Under the pieces are notes generated by a model, which made no database searches, was not told where the DNA came from, and saw only the letters and a list, made by a program, of their open reading frames with translations. Made by a program: the position numbers and the translations under genes. Positions 16,434-21,949 of a stretch of 21,949 bases of DNA are shown here, piece by piece. The stretch is from JBCFBK01 sp039679975. Lineage in GTDB: Bacteria; Bacteroidota; Bacteroidia; Bacteroidales; Prolixibacteraceae. The stretch is taken from contig JBDKTZ010000198.1 of NCBI GenBank assembly GCA_039679975.1, forward strand, positions 1 through 21,949. The letters are read 5' to 3'. How positions within the stretch are numbered: the first letter of the stretch is position 1; each line of letters opens with the position of its first letter.

Positions 16434-17540
16434 ATGGATAAAAACAGTAAAGTATTTATCGCCGGTCACAAGGGATTGGTAGGCTCGGCTATACATAAAC
16501 AGTTAAAGGAAAAGGGATATGATCGTTTTATCCTTAAAACGCATCGGGAACTTGACCTGACCAATCAAGCTGAGGTTGCCGGGTTCTTTGCCAGGGAAAA
16601 GCCGGAATATGTTTTCCTTTCAGCCGCGAAAGTGGGTGGAATTATGGCCAACACCACCTACCGTGGTCAGTTTATTTATGAAAACATGATGATTCAGAAT
16701 AACGTGATCCATCATGCCTGGCTGAACGGAGTAAAAAAACTCCTGTTCCTTGGTAGTACCTGTATTTATCCGAGAGAAGCTCCTCAACCCATCCCCGAGG
16801 ACAGTCTGTTGACTTCACCGCTCGAATATACCAATGAACCGTATGCCATTGCAAAAATTGCCGGAATAAAGATGTGTGAAAGTTACAACATCCAGTACGG
16901 TACAAACTTCTTGTCGGTCATGCCAACCAATCTTTATGGGCCAAATGATAATTTTGATCTTGAAAAATCGCATGTTTTGCCGGCCCTGATCCGAAAGATC
17001 TATTTGGGTAAATGTCTCGAAGAAGACAACTGGGATGCGATTCGGGCCGATCTTGACCAAAGGCCGGTGGGATCGGTTACGGGTTCTTCTTCTCAGAAGG
17101 AGATCGGGGATATCCTTGCCAAATACGGAATAAAAAGAGCTGAATCGGCAAAAAAAATCATTGTCGAAATCTGGGGATCGGGCAAACCGATGCGGGAATT
17201 CCTATGGAGCGAAGATATGGCCGACGCCTGTATTTTTGTGATGGAGAAAATTAATTTTAGCGACCTGACGCCCAATGAAGGGGCTGAAATACGCAATACT
17301 CACATCAACATCGGCACCGGTGAAGAGATCAGCATTCAAGACCTGGCCCAGCTCATCAAGACAACAGTCCAATTTAGCGGAGAGCTTTATTTTAACACCG
17401 GCAAACCGGATGGTACAATGAGAAAGCTCACCAATCCCGGGAAATTAAACAGCCTGGGATGGAAATACACCATGAATATTGAAAGCGGCATAACCAGCCT
17501 TTATGGCTGGTACTTGAAAAATCAGCTGCAGGAGACCTGA
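16434..17540 (+). CDS. fcl: GDP-L-fucose synthase
   Basis: A 368-residue epimerase/reductase that turns GDP-4-keto-6-deoxymannose into GDP-L-fucose using NADPH. Features: GHKGLVGSAI dinucleotide loop (11-20), FLSAAKVGGIMAN (61-73), and the active-site GSTCIYP with Ser108 and Cys110. Tyr137-xxx-Lys141 lies in EPYAIAKIAGIK, and His180 in EKSHVLPALIRK. Cys110 and His180 are the acid/base pair known from the E. coli enzyme. WGSGKPMREFLWSEDMADAC is also diagnostic. An insert at about 195-235 (RADLDQRPVGSVTGSSSQKE) makes it longer than the ~320-residue enterobacterial form and is typical of the Bacteroidota type. It lies 80 bases after gmd. The symbol wcaG is also used. Confidence 0.95.
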   Translation: MDKNSKVFIAGHKGLVGSAIHKQLKEKGYDRFILKTHRELDLTNQAEVAGFFAREKPEYVFLSAAKVGGIMANTTYRGQFIYENMMIQNNVIHHAWLNGVKKLLFLGSTCIYPREAPQPIPEDSLLTSPLEYTNEPYAIAKIAGIKMCESYNIQYGTNFLSVMPTNLYGPNDNFDLEKSHVLPALIRKIYLGKCLEEDNWDAIRADLDQRPVGSVTGSSSQKEIGDILAKYGIKRAESAKKIIVEIWGSGKPMREFLWSEDMADACIFVMEKINFSDLTPNEGAEIRNTHINIGTGEEISIQDLAQLIKTTVQFSGELYFNTGKPDGTMRKLTNPGKLNSLGWKYTMNIESGITSLYGWYLKNQLQET

Positions 17541-17551
17541 TTTACCTTATA

Positions 17552-17584
17552 CTTGCTATGCAAACTAAAACTTGACTATATTTG
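17552..17584 (+). promoter_or_regulatory. Bacteroidota-type promoter candidate before the guanylyltransferase gene
   Basis: TATATTTG at 17577-17584 is an exact TAnnTTTG (-7) match, preceded 21 bases upstream by CTTG (17552-17555) in the place of the -33 TTTG. It lies in the 193-base spacer after fcl, the longest gap in the cluster up to this point. Transcription would begin near 17590. This is the best promoter match I found in the spacers. Confidence 0.4.
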
Positions 17585-17733
17585 TTTTATTTAGACACAT
17601 GAAACGAGCCCGAGAACTATATCTTTCGCGTACGAGCAAAATCCACGACGTGATTATTCCCGCGAATTCCATCAGTTTGTGAGAATAAACCTGGTACGAA
17701 AACGATACTTGGTTAAGTTGAAAAAATAAGCAG

Positions 17734-18792
17734 ATGAAACAAGACACATACCTGATCGTCATGGCCGGCGGAATTGGAAGCCGTTTCTGGCCGGTAAGCA
17801 CAGAGGAAAAACCCAAACAATTCCTGGATATGCTCGGTACCGGCAGAACACTCTTTCAGCAAGCGATTGACCGGTTTTTGGATGTCTGCCCCATTGAAAA
17901 TATTTTGGTAGTTACTTCTGAAAAATATACCGGAATTGTTAAGGATCAGTATCCGTTGCTGATGGACGATAATATTCTGGCTGAACCCTGTATGCGTAAT
18001 ACCGCACCATGCATTGCCTACGCCTGTTACAAGATCAAAAAGATCAACACCGAAGCCACCATCGTGGTTACACCGGCCGATCATCTGATTGCCGACATCG
18101 ACTTGTTTCAGCAGTCGATCATGAAAGGACTTGACTTTGTTGAATCGAATCAGGCTATCCTGACACTGGGAATTCACCCCCGTCATCCCGAAACCGGTTA
18201 CGGATATATTCAAATGAAGGAAAAAGACAGCGAAATCACTAAAGTCAACACATTCCGTGAAAAACCGGATCTCGATACCGCGGTATCGTACCTGGCTGAA
18301 GGTGGTTTCCTATGGAATTCGGGGATTTTTCTTTGGTCAATTCACGCGATTATTGCTGCATTTGAAAAATACAGTCCCCGTATTGCCCGGGTATTTGAAG
18401 AAGGCATTCCCCATTACTACACGGCGAAGGAACGGGAGTACATCAATAAGATTTATCCGGATTGCGAAAATATATCAATCGATTATTGTCTCCTGGAGAA
18501 AGCCGACAATTTATATGTGCAAAAGGCAAGCTTCGACTGGTCAGATCTGGGAACATGGAGCGCCTTGTGGGAAAAGACCGGGAAAAATGAATGTGGCAAT
18601 GCTTCTTCTTCATCACATTCTTTCTTCTATGAGAGCGCCAACAACATGATTCAGGTATCGCCCGGAAAAACAGTTGTTGTGCAGGGACTTAATGATTATA
18701 TCATTGTTGAAGCAAATAACACCCTTCTGATATGCGGTAAGAAAGAGGAACAGCGAATAAAGGAATTTTTAAAGGCAGCACAAACAAAATGA
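17734..18792 (+). CDS. manC: mannose-1-phosphate guanylyltransferase (short form)
   Basis: A 352-residue nucleotidyltransferase that makes GDP-mannose from mannose-1-phosphate and GTP and feeds gmd and fcl. It has the family signature YLIVMAGGIGSRFWPVST then EEKPKQFLDML (6-34), TPADHLIADIDLF, LGIHPRHPETGYGYIQ, the FREKPD motif, GGFLWNSGIFLW, and SFDWSDLGTWSALWEK near the end. It lacks the C-terminal phosphomannose isomerase domain of the ~470-residue bifunctional ManC, so isomerase activity must come from elsewhere. It is preceded by a promoter-like site and a short possible leader reading frame. The manC symbol is by function. Confidence 0.92.
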   Translation: MKQDTYLIVMAGGIGSRFWPVSTEEKPKQFLDMLGTGRTLFQQAIDRFLDVCPIENILVVTSEKYTGIVKDQYPLLMDDNILAEPCMRNTAPCIAYACYKIKKINTEATIVVTPADHLIADIDLFQQSIMKGLDFVESNQAILTLGIHPRHPETGYGYIQMKEKDSEITKVNTFREKPDLDTAVSYLAEGGFLWNSGIFLWSIHAIIAAFEKYSPRIARVFEEGIPHYYTAKEREYINKIYPDCENISIDYCLLEKADNLYVQKASFDWSDLGTWSALWEKTGKNECGNASSSSHSFFYESANNMIQVSPGKTVVVQGLNDYIIVEANNTLLICGKKEEQRIKEFLKAAQTK

Positions 18793-18811
18793 ACGTTTCG
18801 ATTAGGTGAAC

Positions 18812-18837
18812 GCAAAGTCAGACTGTATGAGCTTTGC
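18812..18837 (+). other. hairpin between the manC-type and vanZ-type genes
   Basis: GCAAAGTCA (18812-18820) pairs with TGA-G-CTTTGC (18828-18837): nine pairs with one bulged G and a seven-base loop. No T-run follows. It sits in an 80-base spacer and could stabilise the upstream mRNA or attenuate transcription. Confidence 0.25.
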
Positions 18838-18872
18838 CGAACGTGAGAAACGACTAATGTAAATGACCGAAT

Positions 18873-19274
18873 ATGATAATAGAAAAAATTGCAACAATCG
18901 CGAATAAACATCTTACCTTATTAAAAGTCTTAACATTTGTCTGGTTGTTTTTAATTACACTGCTGTGCATAATTCCACAGGAAGAACTCCCCGATGCAGG
19001 AGGAATTCCTAATTTCGACAAATTTGTTCATTTTGTACTGTATTTTGTGATGGCCGTTCTTAGTCTTTTTGTATTCTCAGGATACAAGCCGTCCCATAAG
19101 ATTATTATTGTCACCCTTATCTTTATTTTCAGCTTCTTTATTGAAGTCATGCAAGGGATAATGCCGTTTGGAAGAACTTTCTCCTTTACCGATTTGTTAG
19201 CTAATTTGAGTGGAATACTCACGGGCTTACTTTTATTTCAGAAAAAACTTAAACACCTGCCCAGTCAACGATAG
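18873..19274 (+). CDS. VanZ-like small membrane protein
   Basis: A 133-residue protein with about four membrane helices: FVWLFLITLLCIIP (22-35), FVHFVLYFVMAVLSLFVFS, KIIIVTLIFIFSFFIEVMQG, and DLLANLSGILTGLLLF. The order PNFDKFVHF (46-54), FFIEVMQGIMPFGRTFSFTDL and the final LLANLSG follow the VanZ family pattern, whose conserved polar residues lie in helices two to four. Molecular function is not established; VanZ itself affects teicoplanin resistance in enterococci, and related proteins occur near EPS genes. It lies between the guanylyltransferase and the initiating phosphotransferase. A role in this polymer is only suggested by position. Confidence 0.75.
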   Translation: MIIEKIATIANKHLTLLKVLTFVWLFLITLLCIIPQEELPDAGGIPNFDKFVHFVLYFVMAVLSLFVFSGYKPSHKIIIVTLIFIFSFFIEVMQGIMPFGRTFSFTDLLANLSGILTGLLLFQKKLKHLPSQR

Positions 19275-19281
19275 TGATTAA

Positions 19282-19466
19282 GTGATCAAATGAACATGCT
19301 GATGAGTATATTCATTGATCACAAAATATGACCTCCGGATACTGCACCGACAGGGAAAGGGACCGATTAAACTTAAATTCATTAAATCCGGTTCAGGTTC
19401 TTGCTGTGCCGTTCTGATGTGTCATTTCAATATCCAGCTAATTCTTTACTCAGTTCATTGATCACA
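19282..19466 (+). repeat. three copies of a TTCATTGATCAC motif in the spacer before the wcaJ-type gene
   Basis: The motif TTCATTGATCACA occurs at 19311-19323 and again at 19454-19466. An inverted copy with one extra A, GTGATCAAATGAA, lies at 19282-19294. The first two form a hairpin with a 16-base loop. All three lie in the 251-base gap between the VanZ-type stop (19274) and the phosphotransferase start (19526), which contains no gene that I can see. They may be operator sites, an RNA structure, or the remains of a small repeat element. Confidence 0.55.
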
Positions 19467-19525
19467 GGATCCCCTGGCGGATCGGGAAGAGATATGAACA
19501 ATTTTAACATTAAAAAATCCGAAGC

Positions 19526-20929
19526 ATGTTTAAAGAACGTGAATCAGTTATAGCAAAAGTAAGTGCCGGATTACAGGTAATCCTTATCGTCTTTTGCTTC
19601 CTGTTCGTCTGGTACTTTACGGAAGATTCGGCTGTGCGGAGAATGATCGCATCACCCGAAATAAACAACACGGTGATCCTCAATGCGCTGCTTTGGTACA
19701 TCATCTTTGATCTTTTTAATCTGGGGAAAATTTTTCGTACGTCCAACTATTTTTCTATTCTCAAAAACTACGCAAAAGCAATTGTCACCGGGGTGGGTTT
19801 CCTGTTTGCTGTCAATTTGTTGCTGGAATATCAGTCCCTCAGTCCTGAAAGGCTGGCTTATTTTGGCATTTTAGGTTTTTTTGTACTGACCTCTTATAAA
19901 AATATTCTTTTCACCGTGATGCGTTTTTTACGACGGAATGGCTTCAACAAGCGGCAAATCCTGATCATTGCTGATGATGAATCGGTCAATTACATTGATC
20001 AGATCATCAATACGAAGGATTGGGGTATGCAGATACGAGCAATTATGACGAACAGCAAAAAGATAACTGAAAAATATCTGTCCGAATATGAAATTATTCC
20101 AAACACGAGAACTATTAAGCATATTATCGATCATAATCCCATTGATGATGTCGTTTACTGTCGCTCTTTGTTCAATCAGACCGAGATACAGCAATATATT
20201 GCCGATTGCGCGGAGATTGGCGTGGCTTTCCATCACCAGACCCGGGTGTTGAATGTAGAACAGGTTGAACCACAGGTATCGTTGCTTAATCAACTTCCGT
20301 TTATTTCCTATAAGAATAGTCGTCACCGTTACCTTTCACTAAAGATAAAAGCAGTCTTCGACTTCTTCTTCAGCCTCTTTGTAATTATACTGACGGCTCC
20401 CATCCAGGCCCTTATTGCCTTTGCAATTAAACTGGATGACGGTGGTCCCGCTTTTTTCAAGCAGGAACGTGTCGGGTTGAATGGCCGCCGCTTTTACTGT
20501 CTTAAGTTCCGCACAATGGTAGTCGATGCCGAGGCGCTAAAAGCACAATTGCTGGGACAAAATGAGCAAGAGGGGCCTGTTTTTAAAATTACCATGGATC
20601 CGCGGGTTACACGGATAGGAAGATTCCTTAGAAAAACGTCTTTAGACGAGCTACCTCAATTTGTGAATGTTCTGCGAGGCGAAATGTCGGTCGTTGGCCC
20701 TCGTCCACCCATCCCTTCAGAAGTAGAGAAGTATGAGCGGTGGCAAATCAGACGGCTCAGTATGAAGCCGGGTATTACTTGTATTTGGCAGGTGTCGGGA
20801 CGAAACAATATTCCGTTCCGGAAATGGATGCAACTCGACATGGAATATATTGACAACTGGTCCCTGAAACTGGATCTGATCCTTATCCTGAAAACAATCA
20901 AAGTGATGCTTATCGGCGACGGCAAATAA
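19526..20929 (+). CDS. wcaJ: undecaprenyl-phosphate sugar-1-phosphotransferase (WcaJ family)
   Basis: A 467-residue integral membrane enzyme that starts repeat-unit synthesis by moving a sugar-1-phosphate, usually glucose, onto undecaprenyl phosphate. The N-terminal half has about four membrane helices (within 14-130). A CoA-binding-like nucleotide domain follows (145-240, starting RQILIIADDE). The C-terminal catalytic part begins with a re-entrant or membrane segment (277-302), then FFKQERVGLNGRRFYCLKFRTM (split between 310 and 331), FKITMDPRVTRIGRFLRKTS, LDELPQF with the catalytic Asp374-Glu375, GEMSVVGPRPP, and KPGITCIWQVSGRN. Length and order match WcaJ-type enzymes. It follows a 251-base spacer that holds repeats and precedes the export gene by 268 bases. 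Confidence 0.92.
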   Translation: MFKERESVIAKVSAGLQVILIVFCFLFVWYFTEDSAVRRMIASPEINNTVILNALLWYIIFDLFNLGKIFRTSNYFSILKNYAKAIVTGVGFLFAVNLLLEYQSLSPERLAYFGILGFFVLTSYKNILFTVMRFLRRNGFNKRQILIIADDESVNYIDQIINTKDWGMQIRAIMTNSKKITEKYLSEYEIIPNTRTIKHIIDHNPIDDVVYCRSLFNQTEIQQYIADCAEIGVAFHHQTRVLNVEQVEPQVSLLNQLPFISYKNSRHRYLSLKIKAVFDFFFSLFVIILTAPIQALIAFAIKLDDGGPAFFKQERVGLNGRRFYCLKFRTMVVDAEALKAQLLGQNEQEGPVFKITMDPRVTRIGRFLRKTSLDELPQFVNVLRGEMSVVGPRPPIPSEVEKYERWQIRRLSMKPGITCIWQVSGRNNIPFRKWMQLDMEYIDNWSLKLDLILILKTIKVMLIGDGK

Positions 20930-21101
20930 ATCAAACGAACCATCCTATAAAAGGAGCGCAAAATCCGCTTTCGCCCAGTGGGATGCTTATTGAAGAGTTG
21001 AAGTTAAACGGATTTTCCGGAATGTAGCAGAAACTCATGAACGCGGAACCCACTCAAGGAATTCCATAAACTCATTTAATAAATAATGAAGTTCAGTACG
21101 A

Positions 21102-21158
21102 CCGTTTCGATTTAGCGGACGGATGCAAAGCCTGTCCGGACTCTGCTGAAAAAAACGG
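21102..21158 (+). other. possible structured leader before the export lipoprotein gene
   Basis: The 268-base spacer 20930-21197 has no gene that I can support, only reading frames of about 10-14 codons. Within it CCGTTT (21102-21107) can pair with AAACGG (21153-21158), enclosing a second stem CGGAC (21116-21120) / GTCCG (21134-21138). Another inverted repeat, AAAATCCG (20960-20967) and CGGATTTT (21009-21016), has a 41-base loop. These could be leader RNA structure, but short stems like this also arise by chance. Confidence 0.2.
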
Positions 21159-21197
21159 CCAATAAAAATGACATGACACAATTAAATTAGAAAATGT

Positions 21198-21949
21198 ATG
21201 AAAACTGAAAATTTACGTTTTGGGATCGTTCTCCTGCTGGCGACGATCGTCCTGGCCTCATGCAATACACGTAAGAACATGGCTTATCTCCGCGATCTGG
21301 AGAATCAGGCTACTCTGGAAGGTACACCTCCTCCGCCAAAGGAAATCAAAATCCATCCGGAGGATAATCTTTACATCAGCGTAAAGACCATTAATCCGGA
21401 AATCAATGAACTCTTCGCCAATAGCTCATCCGGCGAGATTGGTCCGGGTACCCGATGGGAATCGCAGGCAGCGCAACACATCAATGGATATCAGGTAGAT
21501 CCGCAAGGGAACATTAATCTGCCCATTATCGGGAACATTCACCTGGCGGGCATGACGTTAAAGCAGGCCCAGGAAGCCGTACAAAAGCAGGCGAATGAAT
21601 ATCTGAAAGATGCCAATATCCAGGTAAAGCTTTTGAATTATAAAGTGAGCGTGCTCGGAGAAGTGAACTCCCCTGGAGTTTATTACAACTACAACAACTC
21701 GATGACCATACTTGAAGCAATTGGTATGGCCGATGGAATCACCGAATATGCCGGGCTGACAGACATCTCCATTATCCGAAAGACAGATACCGGAACAAAA
21801 TCTTATAAGATTGACCTCACGAAAAAGAATGTTCTCAATTCAGATGCCTTTTATATCTATCCGAACGATGTGATTTATATTGAACCACAATCATTGAAAA
21901 ACACACGGTTGAATTCCGGAATGTATGCCTTATTCCTGTCAAGCGTTTC
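21198..21949 (+). CDS. Wza-like polysaccharide export lipoprotein, 5' part
   Basis: The first 250 codons of a gene that runs past the window edge. It starts with a lipoprotein signal: basic MKTENLR, hydrophobic FGIVLLLATIVLA, then lipobox LASC with Cys22 as the lipidated residue. A polysaccharide export (Poly_export) domain follows at about 50-150: KIHPEDNLYISVKT, GYQVDPQGNINLPIIGNI, LAGMTLKQAQEAVQ. A SLBB-type repeat begins at VSVLGEVNSPGVYY (150-163) and ends with FYIYPNDVIYIEP (218-230). The last visible residues, LNSGMYALFLSSV, look like the start of the C-terminal membrane segment usual in Bacteroidota homologues. It should form the outer-membrane export channel. A wzc-type kinase is the expected next gene but is out of view. 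Confidence 0.92.
   Translation, partial: MKTENLRFGIVLLLATIVLASCNTRKNMAYLRDLENQATLEGTPPPPKEIKIHPEDNLYISVKTINPEINELFANSSSGEIGPGTRWESQAAQHINGYQVDPQGNINLPIIGNIHLAGMTLKQAQEAVQKQANEYLKDANIQVKLLNYKVSVLGEVNSPGVYYNYNNSMTILEAIGMADGITEYAGLTDISIIRKTDTGTKSYKIDLTKKNVLNSDAFYIYPNDVIYIEPQSLKNTRLNSGMYALFLSSV

Noticed and set aside
17713..18213. Long minus-strand reading frame (166 codons) opposite the guanylyltransferase gene
   Set aside because: It has no family features and lies wholly opposite a clear gene; the same holds for the other minus-strand frames in the window.
1..21949. Mobile elements, tRNA, rRNA, CRISPR
   Set aside because: No transposase or integrase coding, cloverleaf-like tRNA sequence, rRNA stretch or regularly spaced repeats were seen by eye.

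Overview
The window is a continuous stretch of an exopolysaccharide/capsule biosynthesis locus. Every convincing gene is on the + strand. The gene versions suggest Bacteroidota, probably Bacteroidales: long-form GDP-fucose synthase, the polyprenyl glucosyl-1-phosphate transferase next to a lipoprotein-type export protein, a four-helix-bundle protein inside the cluster, weak or absent Shine-Dalgarno sequences, and a promoter candidate of the TAnnTTTG type. There is no rRNA or other taxonomic marker, so this is a family-level inference.

Layout. (1) 1-1570: the 3' end of a SAF-domain NAD(P)-dependent oxidoreductase, then a sugar C-methyltransferase-type enzyme. (2) 1593-5008: two tandem paralogous GT2 glycosyltransferases, then a Wzx-type flippase. 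(3) 5056-8565: a Wzy/O-antigen-ligase-type membrane protein, a GT4 and a GT2. (4) 8562-8905: a wrecked acyltransferase gene with an internal deletion and frameshifts. (5) 8909-12372: a GT4, a WcaF-like acetyltransferase and two GT2 enzymes (LgtF/WaaE-like and WcaA-like). (6) 12417-15140: a nitroreductase-family protein, a polysaccharide pyruvyl transferase and a divergent four-helix-bundle protein. (7) 15199-18792: gmd, fcl and a short mannose-1-phosphate guanylyltransferase, which make GDP-L-fucose from mannose-1-phosphate. (8) 18873-21949: a VanZ-like membrane protein, a WcaJ-type initiating phosphotransferase, and the 5' part of a Wza-like export lipoprotein that runs off the window.

How it works together (inference from families): the WcaJ-like enzyme loads a first sugar phosphate onto undecaprenyl phosphate. 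Up to seven glycosyltransferases (five GT2, two GT4) extend the repeat unit, with GDP-fucose as one donor. The unit is decorated by O-acetyl and pyruvate groups, flipped by Wzx, polymerised by Wzy and exported through the Wza-like protein. The set resembles colanic acid machinery in content (WcaJ, WcaF, WcaA-like, WcaC-like, pyruvyl transferase, Gmd, Fcl, ManC) but is arranged differently. Wzc, phosphomannomutase and phosphomannose isomerase are not in the window.

The least ordinary parts are the deleted acyltransferase remnant, the nitroreductase/pyruvyl transferase pair, the divergent four-helix-bundle protein, and a thrice-repeated dyad motif in the spacer before the WcaJ-like gene. I found no tRNA, rRNA, CRISPR array, transposase or obvious new defence-like system.
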